33,097 nucleotides of DNA from Hofstenia miamia. Taxonomy: Eukaryota; Xenacoelomorpha; Acoela. The stretch spans positions 839,458-872,554 of the forward strand of contig SCFE01000053.1 of assembly GCA_004352715.1 (NCBI GenBank), given 5' to 3'. The number at the start of each line of letters is the position of its first letter. Positions within the stretch are counted from its first letter, which is position 1. Below are positions 16,854 through 29,705 of this stretch, one piece after another. The notes under the pieces are model-generated. The model worked only from the letters and a program-made list of their open reading frames with translations, was not told the DNA's origin and did not search any database. The position numbers and the translations under genes are program-made.

Positions 16854-17724
16854 GGAGCTCTAAAAAGTAACAACAAATATTCCAGCCTCAAGAAAATAGC
16901 ATGAAACTAATGCAAAAGAACCCCCGCATCCATTAGTCGATTAGTAAAAATTTTACCTTATTATTACCCTATAGTGTGAAATCAAATATAAAAATCTAAC
17001 ACAAACACACATTTTGAGAGTTAACTTTTGAATTTGTAGTTATGTTTAAATTTGATGATTCTGCAACTGAATACAATTGATAAAATATTGGGCTTTGGAA
17101 AATGAAAATTTCTTATTGAAAAATCTATAATCATTTATAAAGATTTAAATCGCTTTGTTATCCTTAGAACTAAATAGTATTATTGACGAGTACTGTCTTT
17201 ATGAAAAGTGAATGAAAACATTTAATATAACCAAATTACAAAAGATATTGTCAGTCTACACTACTGCATCTAGAATTTGAATTCTTTGTGTTTTTTGGTG
17301 GTTTTCGAGTCCATCTGCTTCTTCCGTTTCACCTAAAATACAGTAGCGAATAAATATTTTGTTAAACAATCACGATTATAACGTAATTGCCTAGTAATAA
17401 AGATTTTGTGAGTTAAGTGAACATCACACATTGTGGGCAGTGTTGGGAAAAAATCCGATTTAAATTTAAAAAAATCAAAAATTTGATATAAATGGGATTT
17501 TTTTTATTTAAATTTGATTTTTTAACTAAATTTCAATTTTACCCACACAACCTTCCAAGGTAGTAAATATTAGAAATCCTTTTGATACTACTATTTTTGA
17601 AATAAAATAATTTAATCAATTTTAAATAAACTGAAGATAAAAAACATGCAAAACAATATTTCAGAGCTTGCCAATTCATTCCAATATCAGGGCAATGACT
17701 TCAAAACAATTAGAATACACTACT
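16650..17724. repeat. First copy of a 1075-bp duplication around a single N
   Basis: Apparently identical to 17726-18800 with a constant offset of 1076. It holds the 3' end of a CR1 RT (with YADD), the SF3B2 terminal exon (17270-17332), and the left ~287 bp of the hAT-like MITE (from 17438), cut off at the N. Contiguity with the RT on the left here, and with the rest of the MITE on the right in the other copy, suggests one real copy whose overlapping contig ends were not merged. Confidence 0.85.
17270..17332 (-). other. SF3B2: Extra copy of the SF3B2 terminal exon
   Basis: 63 bp identical to 18346-18408, with its own TATTTTAG acceptor, encoding VKRKKQMDSKTTKKHKEFKF and a TAG stop. A possible ATTAAA poly(A) signal (minus) is at 17221-17226. 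Probably an assembly duplicate; if real, the gene would have two alternative identical last exons. Confidence 0.7.
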
Positions 17725-17725
17725 N

Positions 17726-18800
17726 TGATAACTAGTTACCTTAACCAAAGATTCCAGAGTTAAATTAAACGATATTTTTTCCTATTGGTTACCGATTTAC
17801 AATGGGGTGTCTCAAGGAACGATTCTAGGTCCTCTTCTTTTTAGTATTTATGTAAATGAGAGGCAGTCAATAACTAATTGCAATCTAATTCAATATGCCG
17901 ATGACACCTGCATCTTCAGCGATAATCAAGGAGCTCTAAAAAGTAACAACAAATATTCCAGCCTCAAGAAAATAGCATGAAACTAATGCAAAAGAACCCC
18001 CGCATCCATTAGTCGATTAGTAAAAATTTTACCTTATTATTACCCTATAGTGTGAAATCAAATATAAAAATCTAACACAAACACACATTTTGAGAGTTAA
18101 CTTTTGAATTTGTAGTTATGTTTAAATTTGATGATTCTGCAACTGAATACAATTGATAAAATATTGGGCTTTGGAAAATGAAAATTTCTTATTGAAAAAT
18201 CTATAATCATTTATAAAGATTTAAATCGCTTTGTTATCCTTAGAACTAAATAGTATTATTGACGAGTACTGTCTTTATGAAAAGTGAATGAAAACATTTA
18301 ATATAACCAAATTACAAAAGATATTGTCAGTCTACACTACTGCATCTAGAATTTGAATTCTTTGTGTTTTTTGGTGGTTTTCGAGTCCATCTGCTTCTTC
18401 CGTTTCACCTAAAATACAGTAGCGAATAAATATTTTGTTAAACAATCACGATTATAACGTAATTGCCTAGTAATAAAGATTTTGTGAGTTAAGTGAACAT
18501 CACACATTGTGGGCAGTGTTGGGAAAAAATCCGATTTAAATTTAAAAAAATCAAAAATTTGATATAAATGGGATTTTTTTTATTTAAATTTGATTTTTTA
18601 ACTAAATTTCAATTTTACCCACACAACCTTCCAAGGTAGTAAATATTAGAAATCCTTTTGATACTACTATTTTTGAAATAAAATAATTTAATCAATTTTA
18701 AATAAACTGAAGATAAAAAACATGCAAAACAATATTTCAGAGCTTGCCAATTCATTCCAATATCAGGGCAATGACTTCAAAACAATTAGAATACACTACT
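17726..18800. repeat. Second copy of the 1075-bp duplication
   Basis: Apparently identical to 16650-17724. It begins in mid-RT directly after the N at 17725 and runs on into unique SF3B2 intron sequence at 18801. Confidence 0.85.
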
Positions 18801-21800
18801 CGTATCTCTATTAGTGTACTTGATTTAAATTAATAATTGAACTAATAATGTGCTTTGATTTAAATCATGATTCTAATCCGATTTAAATTAATGATTTAAA
18901 TCGACCAACACTGATTGTGGCAATCAAGGAGTTACAACTGCTCATATAGTGATTGCCAGAAAATATCAATAAGTATTAGCATTGGGTTACGTGCTTAACA
19001 TGCTTGGACAGCTGTACAATATACTAATAGTTAAATTTATTGAACTGCAACCGATGGATGCTTTCAATTTTTCACGGTTTCGTAAAAATTCGGCGTTGCG
19101 TAAGAACCAACAACTGAAATCATATGTAAACACAATCCTCAAACATCCCAAATAAACCAATCGATTGAGTTTAGTTTCATACAATAAAATCCCAACAAGA
19201 TACTTTCAGAACGTCAGCGTTTTGATATCAGAGTTATGTAAAAAATTTAATTAGTAAAATATTACCTAATCTTAAGGGTCACAAACTAGTCACCCTCAAA
19301 TAAGAAATGATTAAGAAAACAATGACGATTATCAGTTGCAGTCCATCAACTGTTTCATTTAAGATTCTTTCTACTTTTGAAAGGATTGATAGTAAAGAAA
19401 GGATTCGTTTGCGTACTGAAAAAGGCTTTTTTATTTTTAAATGTTATATAATTGATGTAAAATATGTTTATTACTTTAATAAATATTCAAAAAAATTATA
19501 AATATAATATAAAAAAGTTGGATATAAATAAATAAAAAATCCGAATTTTTGCAACACTGGATTTAAACACTAGAATAGTATCAGTATATTTAAGTTAAGA
19601 TAAGATTTTAAATTATGAATGCACTAATGAATTTTTTACTTTTTGTTTGGCGGAATGTTCGGCAACCATGTCACTGAAATCCTCCCCACCAGCTGTACGT
19701 TGATGATCTCTTAGCGCCCCTTCATAACGCGCTTGCATTTGTTCCGAATCAACCATTTCCAGTTCCGATGGGTCCAAGGACAATTCTACGCCTTCTTCAC
19801 GAGTTTTTTTCTAAATTCAATATTTAAAAATAAATAAGTAATGCTAATAGTTCAAAAGAAAATCTCATCAAAATATATCTATACTATTCTACATGAATCA
19901 AATTGCATTAACCAAAGATGCAACTTATCAGACTTTTATCAGGATTGAGATAACGATTCAAATTAGAATTAAGACAGGAGTCTTTATTAAAATGCGAGAT
20001 ATCATAGGCTAAATTAGATAACTCCTGCTGCAAAATTATTCAGAATTAATTTTATTGAAAAGTACTAAACTGAAGTACAATTTAAATTGAAAGTAAGCCA
20101 CATAATGAATACATTCAGAAATTTCAACTCAATTCAATTCGTCAATTCCAATTCCAATTTCTACTGACCAATAATAACAATTCCAATTCCATTGGTAGTA
20201 AAATTTATAACAATTAGTAACATTAAATTACAATTTCAACGCAAAGAATATTAAATTATTGTCAATTAAACATGTCTACTTCCACTTGCATGTTTTGAAA
20301 TTGAAGTCATTGCCAGAAAATACATTTGTGCGATCGGGCATAAGCAATATATTTTCGAATTAGGTGGGGTTCTAAAGCCAATTTAGAATGCTAATTTCTA
20401 ATTGAATTCCAAGTCCAATTTCCACACTCAGAAATTGTTCAATTCCAATTCCACCAAAACTATCCTATGAAGGAACTGAAATCTCTGAATACATTTATTT
20501 TTAGAGCCAAGGGAAATGAGAATTCTGAAACAACAATTCGTCTTATATTCTAATTTTAATAGATCTTAATATTTCTCAAAGGAGTTGATTTAAGCGAATA
20601 CAAGCTTACATTTGTGATTTCGTAGATATGTTGAGAACCCATCATCGATGAACCAACTGCGGCGGCCTTCTTTTCCTGAAGTACTTGATAAAGCTGAGGT
20701 GTTTCTGCTCTAAATTTAAATTTTAAACAAAATATTTTCATTCAAGTGTCAAAAATCAACTTAATGCGAAATGTTTACAACAATTTAAAAGGGATCAAAT
20801 ATACAATAAATTTGAGGAACAGCAGCTAAATTCACAAAATCTAGGATGAGGGTATAAGTCTATAAATGACTAACTCATTGGGGATTTTTTATAAAATTGT
20901 ATTTGTACATGGAATTGCATAAAAGAAAATGAAACGACAGTAAATGGCGAAATACACGCAAAAAAGCAAGATTATTGTGGATAAGCACGCTTAATAATTT
21001 AAAGTAGTCGTATATCATACATTCTACATTGACTACAACAAATATATTTAAAATATTTCAAAACGAACCCCTGTTCCATGGCTTCTTCTATCTTCTTCTT
21101 CCGCAATTCTATGGCAGCATCGGGAGTTTCTAGACCAGATGGTACTGAGGTTAAACCACTTGGAGTGAGGAGTCCTTCGGTAGAAGGAGTAACGATTCCA
21201 CTGGGATCTGTGGGTGCAGTCGGTCCTGATTGCAATTGTGTGGTTTCTTCTGGCTCTGCTTCAGATTCTGACTCGGACTCTGATTCTGATTCCATTTCAC
21301 CCCAAGGCGTTTTGTCAATCTAAATATTTTGAAAAGTTTTCAAACTAGAATTGAACAATATAAATAGTATATTCATGTACATGTATATTAGGGTTATGAC
21401 TATTTCGATTTTTGAAATTTAATCTTGGCCATGGCCTTATGACTTCAACTTTTACCTTAAAAGATGTGATATTTTATATCCTTCAGCCCCCCCTGCGCGA
21501 GACGCCTGCTACTAATCACTATAGGCCTTATCCGAAAATTTGTTATTGCTATATAATACCATAATATTGACTTCTATGGGTCTCTATGGGTATGCTTGAA
21601 ATAGATTGTCACACTGGTGAAAAGCTCAATACAGTGTTTATATTATCAAATGATTTGTAAAAACACATGGGATATTTTTTAGTGCTGTATAATAATTTTT
21701 TTCAAATATTTCAAAAAATCTCTTTGGCACTCTTGAAAAAAAATAAAAATGTTTTAAGGGTGAGATTTTTTGAACTAGAAATAAAAAGGCTTCAAAGGTT

Positions 21801-24800
21801 TCATACAAAAGCTCAACTAATTGTGGTATGACCATAAAGAAGGGTATGTAATGTAAATGTATTACATATAGATGATAAATGAGCAATGCATTTTTGTCAA
21901 TTTACTTACATCATCCTGCTCCTCAGCCTTATAAGCTTCAGGATTTTCTTGTCCAAAGACGTCACCATAGAGTGGTCGTCCAGCTTCATCAACAGGCGGT
22001 TTTCCCCATCCTCCGGCATGGTAACCAAAAGAGCAACCATCAGGGATGGGATAGTTGAGACCAGGAATGCGAAGATTTGGATATGATGGAGGAGGCCCAT
22101 AACGCTGCATGGCTATTAACCAGGGTGGAGGAAATTTGTTTTTATTCTAAATATTTTTAAACGTATAAAAACAAACAGGCTCGTATAGAAGCCAGAATTT
22201 GGAATTGGAACGAGACTAAAAATGTCAGATCTTGAGCCTGATGTTTGACAGGACAATTGGGTTGACCTGGGCTCTAATGTTTGCTTTAAATAGATGGCTT
22301 TTTACAATGAATTACTACATCTTAAAGAACAAACATTTTCAGCACGTTAAACCAAGAATTGAAGTTAAAGTTAAAAAATTCAGTCAATATTACAATTTGG
22401 GGCAGCAACTTCCGGTTTTTCCTACATTTAATCGTTAAAATTATCGCGGCGTAATTCAGGTCAAAACAAAAACCAAACAGGACATTTTGATTTTGACATA
22501 GCATAGTCCTATACATATCTGTTCCTCATAAAAGCGACTCCGAAAATATATAAATCAAAAAATGTTAACGTTAACTATCATAGCAAAGATAATTAGTTTG
22601 AAATGTCATAAGACCTACAATCAAACAACAAAATTGAGATAAGATTTGCACTGAAGTTCCAAATCTAAACATCAAATGGCACTTTGACGCATTTAAAACC
22701 TGACAAAGCAATTTAAGAGACTAAACATAGCAGGCGGTTTCAATATATTATCATTATTTGAGATGTAGTTATAACCGCAAGAATCTAAGGTGAAGCAAAA
22801 CAAAATTTTAGCATCCGACAAATGCATCTTTAAAAATTTACGTGCCTATGTACGATAGTGCTTCTTTAAAATTTCAAGTTTACGATTTTTACAAGAGCAA
22901 ACAATTATCGTGTATGTGATCAATTGATACACGTAACGAGCTTGTCTTAAGAATTGTGCATTCGTGCATCGTGCATCATCTCCAGTGAATCTTTACTATT
23001 GACAAGAGATATATGAATTAACTTACGCCGCCCAGAGGCATTCCCAGAGCTGTACGCAAATTATCAGAAAGATCACCGGGTTTTTTCTCTTTCAAACGCG
23101 TTTCGAATTCTTTACCTTCATAATAAAGGTCACCATGTATTGTCATCTTCGGTTTTGTTTGCCATCTAAATTACACAAAATCGTTAGCCTCGATGAATAA
23201 TAGAAATTCACTATTTGGGAATGGTTGCATTAAAGATTAAGAAAATAGTTAGATGTTTACTTGAAGAATGCATCATGTAATTTTTGATAGTCGATATCTA
23301 TCTTGCCCATTTTAGGACGAACTCTCGCTCGCATTTTCGCCTTCATGTTCTGGGCGTCCTCCTTCTCTTGAAGTGCTTCACGCATTTGAGTAATACCAGT
23401 ACGCTTTATGAAATCAGGAAGATCAAACGGTGGTTTTTCAAAACCTCTTTTACCCTAAAATAGCAAATATCATCAAATGCATAAAAAACTCTTTTATAAG
23501 CACGGAAACTAATCTCTAAGTATGAATTGTCTTTCTATTGTTTAGAAATCATTTAAAATATACAGTCAAACATTATAAAACAGATAGTAATAAAGAGGAT
23601 TACGGCAAGGTATTTTCGTTTAGCATTCCAATGTCGGGGTACAGGTACGGTATGACGATATGACTTCAAAAGAATGAGAAGTTTTGGATCCTTAGCAGTG
23701 ACATCATGCATTTCCACAACATCAGGTCTGGACACTAATTGTTTTAGTTCAGCTACACTCAATCGACTTTGTTTACGAAGCTTTTTCTTTGAAAGCGTAC
23801 CCGTATCGGCGGGTTTTGACTAAAATTTTGGCAATTTAAACACAAGGTAAAAATATAAGTTGAAATAAAATGAGGTCTCCTTGTATAATAGAGATAGGTT
23901 TTGGAAAATATACTATTGATTCATGCATGTAATTAATAAAAAACAATAATGTGGAGCTTACTACTTTCAAAATAGCATGTTTATAAAACACTATACCTCA
24001 TCCTCTTCTTCATCATCGAGCTTTGGGACTTTGCGAAGATTTTCCATCAAAATCATATGCGTTGGATCCTCTGTAATCGCAGGCTTCTGGGGAGGCTCTT
24101 CTGGCTCTTGTGGTTCTGGTTCGGATGTTAACTAAATATATTGAATTTCAAAAATGACAAAAACTTTACCTTAAAATTTTCAAAAACTTTCATAAAGTGC
24201 ACGTAGTTAGGATCAGTGAAGCTCAAATGAATTGTATCTGGAACAAATCTAAACAAAATCATGATGTCTTAAAATTGTACAGTAACAAGAATAATTTACT
24301 CACTCGACATCTACACCAAGATCTTCAGCGCTTTCAGTTGTTTTATCCGATTTCTTCTCTTTTTTCAAAGCCTCTTCTGCAGCAGTCATTCTTTTGCGAA
24401 GCTTAGAACGTTTTTTCTTTTCTTTCTTTTTTCGATTTCTCGACTAAATGCAGATATAACCATTCAAAAACAGATGTCTATAACTTAAAATAATTATTCA
24501 TTTTTATGATTGTAATTTTTTTAGTAAAAATAAATTTCAACCAAATGACAGAAGCAGATTTTTGCCATAATATTAAGCAAAACATGTGTGACACCAGGAT
24601 TGGCAAAAGTGTATTTTTTTTAAAAAAACGTTTCAAACTTTTCAAACAGTGATTTTTTGCCCATCACAAGGTAGCAAACATTTATTTTTCTTTGCATACA
24701 CTTAACAAAACGCAAGTTCTACGTTTTTGATGTATAAAATCGGTTATGAGAGAACAAATTGACGAAAAACAAAAAAAATTCCAAACCTTCCATAAAGTTC

Positions 24801-26126
24801 TATATAAATTTGTAAAAAATATTGAAATAAGCATTACGAAAAACCGTTGTTTCAAACAGTGCTTAAAACATGTTTTAACAGGCCGTGTTTAAAACATGCA
24901 ACCATGTGACACAAAGCGTAAGATATTTTGAAAAATATAGATATGATTATGGCTTTTCAAAAATTATATTTCAAATTTTGCGAAATGTTTGAGTTTTATA
25001 GTAGTATTTGTTTACAAAAAAGCATGTTAAATGCAAGCGTGAATGTAAATAGGAAATACTTTATAAATACATAAATGCAATACAATCTTTGAGTTAACGA
25101 AAAATGAAAAAAAATAATTAGAAATTCTCTTAGAAAAAAGTTCATTATAAGGGAAGGATAAGTTTATTTGTGTTTGATATCTATTTAATTTTCAGGAATG
25201 AAATATAAAAATCTGAAAATTAAATACTTAATTTAAAAAGGATACAGATCGAAAAAAATCACTAATTCAAACAAACGCGATCACAACACCCTTAAAACGC
25301 GAAAGAGGTAAAATTTTTATCGGAATACGTTTCAACTTTGAGATTGGTTAGTAAAAAATTTAATTGACTCTAAATTTTTTAACACTTTGAAACGGGTTGT
25401 CGCTGATTAATTTTCTCAACTATGTCAATATAACTTTATTGTTGTCAATACATTAAATTGCAAAAACTTACAATTTTCGAAGAAGAACTACCAGGCTCAA
25501 ATTCTTGTTTCACTTTTATTTCATCATCATGTAATTCGTCCTCAAATCCTTCATCCGTTAAATCTGTTACAGGTGCTGGTTTCTGAGCAATTGAGGTGAA
25601 TGCTAAAACAGTTGGCATTATCATAATACAGTATAATAACCAGTCGAAATGGCCAATTTGATTGATTAGGAATGTAGCACTATTCAATACTAAAGCTGCC
25701 TTCTTCATTATGCATTAATTCATGTTTTGGGATAATGCTCTACATGATAAATTTTTTTACACAGGAATTTAAATTAAAAACCTGCAATAGAAAATATAAA
25801 TTTTGGTAGACAATCAAACAAACTCTAAAAAAGAAAACTAACCATCGTCTAATTTCACACCAAATTGCTTCTCGCGAGATTCTTTATATTCAAGTGCAGC
25901 CATTAAGGCCTTTGGAATGTCTGAATCGCCACCTGGAACTTGCCCCATATCCTATAACGCAAATATTACTAATTTATAGATACCCTTAAATACAAAAAAT
26001 ACGAACTTCTTCTTGACCAGGGGGAGCAGGCTCTAAAAAATTAGTTGAATATATATTTTCTAAAGTTATCTTACGTTCTGTTTCTGGAGTATATAACTGA
26101 TCATAATTTCCAAAACCCGAACTCAT
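18346..26126 (-). CDS. SF3B2: Splicing factor 3B subunit 2 (SF3b145/SAP145)
   Basis: Component of the SF3b complex of U2 snRNP, in the nucleus, which anchors U2 at the branch site. Exons, from 5': 26126-26007, 25951-25843, 25602-25472, 24443-24304, 24248-24170, 24131-23997, 23819-23604, 23454-23261, 23165-23027, 22146-21910, 21319-21069, 20709-20610, 19810-19640, 18408-18346; phases agree throughout, about 694 aa. Acidic/basic tract 100-160; DVEFVPDTIHLSFTDPNY ~165-185; DUF382 ~255-380 (VAELKQLVSRPDVVEMHDVT, VPVPRHWNAKRKYL, EKPPFDLPDFIKRTGI, MGKIDIDYQKLHDAFFKWQ); PSP domain ~397-470 (KKPGDLSDNLRTALGMPLGG, PPPWLIAMQRYGPPPSYPNL, GCSFGYHAGGWGKPP); Ser/Glu tract ~506-525; EDFSDMVAEHSAKQK; C-terminus KKHKEFKF. 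Human SF3B2 is about 895 aa; the N-terminal SAP domain and proline-rich region are absent here. A TTTTAG acceptor at 26132 suggests an upstream non-coding exon. Exon 10 uses the donor GTAAGT, exon 11 an unusual GTTCGT. Confidence 0.93.
18514..18913. mobile_element. hAT-like MITE, 400 bp, in the last SF3B2 intron
   Basis: It starts CAGTGTTGG and ends CCAACACTG (9-bp inverted termini), flanked by ATTGTGGG (18506-18513) and ATTGTGGC (18914-18921), an 8-bp duplication with one mismatch. Eight-bp duplications and CAGTGTTG-type ends fit hAT elements. The interior is very AT-rich with repeated GATTTAAAT blocks that can fold back; no transposase. The broken first copy of its left part is at 17438-17724. 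Confidence 0.75.
20100..20470. repeat. AATTCC-rich degenerate repeat in an SF3B2 intron
   Basis: CAATTCCAATTCCA-type strings recur at ~20138-20190 and ~20400-20460 in the 799-bp intron. This is simple or transposon-derived sequence of unknown family. Confidence 0.4.
22147..23026 (-). other. SF3B2 intron 9 (880 bp), nothing recognised
   Basis: AT-rich, with a proper GTAAGT donor and TATTTAG acceptor. No repeat family or RNA gene is evident. Confidence 0.5.
24444..25471 (-). other. SF3B2 intron 3 (1028 bp)
   Basis: AT-rich. Around 24650-24920 GTTTCAAACAGTG, TTAAAACATG and AAAACATGTTTTAACA recur in both orientations, which suggests an old inverted-repeat element, but no termini or target duplication could be fixed. 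Confidence 0.4.
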
Positions 26127-26132
26127 TTTATC

Positions 26133-29100
26133 TAAAACACACAGATTCTAAAATTCTAGAATAAATATTGATGAATAAGCCACTTTATAGGTAATATTGT
26201 TTTAATACTTATACGAAATAGTGTTTCAAAGAATACTTTGCAAAATATGTAGCAAAAACCAACCTTAACCTCTAACGATACAAAAACCCTCGTAATCTAA
26301 ATTTAGTAACCAGCGTAGTCTTTAACTAATCACGAGCAACATCTTAAAGTACCTGTTATTGAAACCCGGCAACAGTTAACTCACATTTCTGATGGTCTAT
26401 ATATATTTATTAAAATGAGTATTGTTGAAAACTTCAACAAGAAACACGATTGAAAGTAAAAAAGACAACTTATGATAGTGAAAATAAAGATCTTGGCACT
26501 TTCTTCCACTCAACTGTGAACCCTTTTGCGCCATGCCCAGCTCAAATTGGTAGGATTTTTATGTTATTTACAACAATAATAATGAAGGCAAAACAATAAA
26601 AAAACTTAATAATAAAGTTTTTCGGCAATGAGGACAATTACAGAAACACAAGGCTACTGATGGGCAACACTGTGTGACTGCTTCAGATTTTTTTCAATAA
26701 ACATTCGTTGTCTTGCGGCAATGTTTTGGAGACAAAACGGTAGTTAGTTATGAAAAAATTACCCAATGAATCAACAATTTTAAATTAATTTTATGTATTT
26801 CAACATTACACTGCTTTCAAATACAAAGTATGTAATTACAATATAAATTTTTAATAATACTATAAATCATTTGAGGGTACCGTGTCTCATTCAATAGACT
26901 AGTAATTTTTTTAAAAATATTTTTCACACATAAATTGCAATACAGTGGTTAATTCTGCTTTTGGAATACTAAGAAAAGATCAAGATCAAAATGAAAGGTG
27001 TGAAGGCAACACTTGCCATAGACGGACGGCTAACACTGACAAATGTGAGTTGTCGGCAATTAGCTCATCGAAACGGAATTTGAAGTGGAAATTGGGAGTT
27101 TGGGTAACGACAATGCTGCTAATATGACATCGATGATACACACATTTCTTGATATCCATACTTATGTTTGTCATGTCTACTAACGAAAGCTGTTTGATTA
27201 AAACTGTTCATTACAATCGAAGCATTTTGTAGCGGCCACCGCTTCCATGTAAACCCCGATAGAATTTGATTTGACACAAATTGCTGACATTGTTGAAAAA
27301 TGCCTATTTGTTCAAACAGTTGAATAGACTGTAATTTTTCATTTTTAACAATTTGTCGTTAACAATAGTACTTTTGGTGTAGTTTACACGTTAATATCGT
27401 TTTTAACAAACGATATGACCGCCCTGCAAACAGGTTCACCCATAAGTACTAAATAAATGTAGTCAGATTCAACTAAAAACACGATTACGATAGCTTAGTA
27501 AAATTTTTCCTGAAACCTATGAACTCTATATTTGATAGGATTTTTCAGACTCATCTCCGATCGTTTTGCTTTTGCAAATTGAACTGTGTAGGAATTTTGC
27601 ACAGTGAAAAATGACTAATAATAGTCCAATCACTTCTGAACTACTCTTAATCAATTTTATTTTTGAAAAAGTTATTTTGTAATAGAAAATTAGTTCTTGA
27701 GTAAAAAAAGTTAAATCAAGGCTGAGGGTAGCTTTCTTAATGATTAATCAAAAATTAGTAAATACTGCTGTGAACGTTAATGTATTGTTTGTAAACAGTT
27801 AGCCGAGAATATGCAGTTTGAAATTCAGTTTTTAATTTTCCTCTTAGGCATATATGTTGAGATAATCCTCTCTGATACTGTCACTACTTCACAAATCAGT
27901 AAAAATGTGTATGCAAATGGTTTGATATTGTAAAAACTTTAATAAATCAAAATATATTTTGTATTAAATTCGTAAATTTCATTCAAAAATTTACACAATC
28001 ACAGTTAACCGCAACAGCTGGAAAATGGCTACCATTCTCATGAATGTTTATTATGAATTAAATTTTCAAACCATCAACCACTATCAAATAAGACGAATAT
28101 GTCAATGGCAAAATACCAAAGATGCAACCTCAACCTCGAACATTGATCTCAACCTTACAAACCTCGATGGTTTGAGTTCGATCTAAAACTTGATTAATCA
28201 CATTTTAATCGAGGTCGAAATTAATATAGCATACTTATCCCCCACATATTATATTATCTTTAATAGAATATCAAACAACAAATTCTTCTTCTAGTGCCCA
28301 TCATTCAACATGCATGAAAACAATCATCATATGTCTTTATACTGGTTATATAAAATTAAGGTATAAAATTAAGGAATGTTGATTTTGTAAATGAACATAT
28401 TTGTTTCAGAAATAAAAATTGCATTCTTGATCCTAAGCAATTTTATTTTTGGTTTGATAAGGTTCACTGATATTTTTCAATTTATGAAAAAACCAAAGTT
28501 GCATTTAATGTAACATCAAGATTTAAATTAAACTTGAATTAACACACACACGCAATTTAGTTAAAAAAATTCAAGATTTTGTCAAAGATGTCAAAGGAAT
28601 GCACGATATATCGTAGATGCAAAGTTCATTCATAATGAAATTTGATTTTTACCAAAAATTTCAAAAAACTTGTACTGTAAACACCTGATTTCAATATCAA
28701 ATATTAATGCATATAAATTTCATGATTATATCCAATTTATAAATATATATTTCTAGAAAATGTCATATATAAAATTTGATAGTATCAAATTTGTTCAGGT
28801 GACTGATGAGTTAGAGGGAAAGAGCATTTGCCTCTAACTTTAATGAGGCTAATAAATCGTCTATGAATAGATATAGTAAACTTCATAAAATATTATTTGA
28901 AAGGTGATTATCAATACAAAAATATTGAAGCATGCACATATGATAGACGATATTATAAACCTCAAATCTGTAAAATATTAAACAAAAATATTGGCATTTT
29001 GATTCTAAACAAAAAAATCATAAAATTGAAGCTTAAATATAATTTTATTAAGCAAGAGAAAAAATGTTTTTAAAATAAATATAATAATGATATATTAAAA

Positions 29101-29465
29101 GGCTTAACTCGAAGTTTAAGTGTCGCTTTGTTTTTTAACACAAGCAGTGTTGAACATTTGAAAAAATTCAACTTAAAGTTAAACCAATACATAATTTTAA
29201 AATTGAATTTAACTTTATACAAAAAATAAGATGTTCTTATTTAATCTGCCTGATATAATTTTAATAAAATTCTCCCAAAATTTCAAACACGATTGCATTT
29301 TTAGTTAAAGAATTTATTTTATTAAATTAATACTAAACAATTTGTTTTGTAAAATTGAAAAAACCTCTCAAAATTCTCAAAACATTTGTAACTTAACCCC
29401 AAATGCATCTGCTGATAGTAGAAACAACGTGGTAGTAGATTGTGTTTTACGCTTTGATCGTAAAG
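26133..29465. other. Intergenic region without a recognisable gene
   Basis: The stretch upstream of SF3B2 must hold its promoter. Short open frames here (for example near 26945-27174) match no family and have no coding bias. No RNA gene or mobile-element terminus was recognised. A short CTCGAACATTGATCTC / AACCTCGATGG block at ~28130-28220 repeats the word TCGA in both orientations. Confidence 0.5.
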
Positions 29466-29705
29466 ATGGCACAGGCTGTCCCAAAACTTCCTGCACAGAA
29501 GAAAATACTGAACTTGCACAACAGCTGCTTGAAGAAAATGGCACACTTATCTGTTCAATATTTTAAAAATATTCCTGAAAGCAGTGTTTACTCTCAAAAT
29601 GAGCATAACCACCAAATGGTTGCCGCACAAACAGTCAAAAATGCAAAACTTGAATTGAAATCTAATGCACAAGATATCATCAAATTTTATAGGGAACAAC
29701 TTTAA
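29466..29705 (+). CDS. Unrecognised 79-aa ORF
   Basis: ATG in a good context (AAAGATGG), stop at 29703-29705. The protein starts MAQAVPKLPAQKKILNLHNS, continues CLKKMAHLSVQYFKNIPESS and ends IIKFYREQL. It looks mostly helical, with Lys, Asn and Gln and heptad-like leucines. It resembles small coiled-coil subunits in general but no specific one. An overlapping open frame at 29342-29566 in another phase is shorter and has no good start. There is no supporting splice or promoter evidence, so it may be a chance ORF, a single-exon gene or a retrocopy fragment. Confidence 0.3.
   Translation: MAQAVPKLPAQKKILNLHNSCLKKMAHLSVQYFKNIPESSVYSQNEHNHQMVAAQTVKNAKLELKSNAQDIIKFYREQL

Noticed and set aside
21078-21323. 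Plus-strand Ser/Asp-repeat protein
   Set aside because: Antisense of the Glu/Ser tract in SF3B2 exon 11.
26945-27174. Small ORFs on both strands at 26945-27174
   Set aside because: No recognised motif; the plus-strand frame lacks an ATG start and neither has supporting context.
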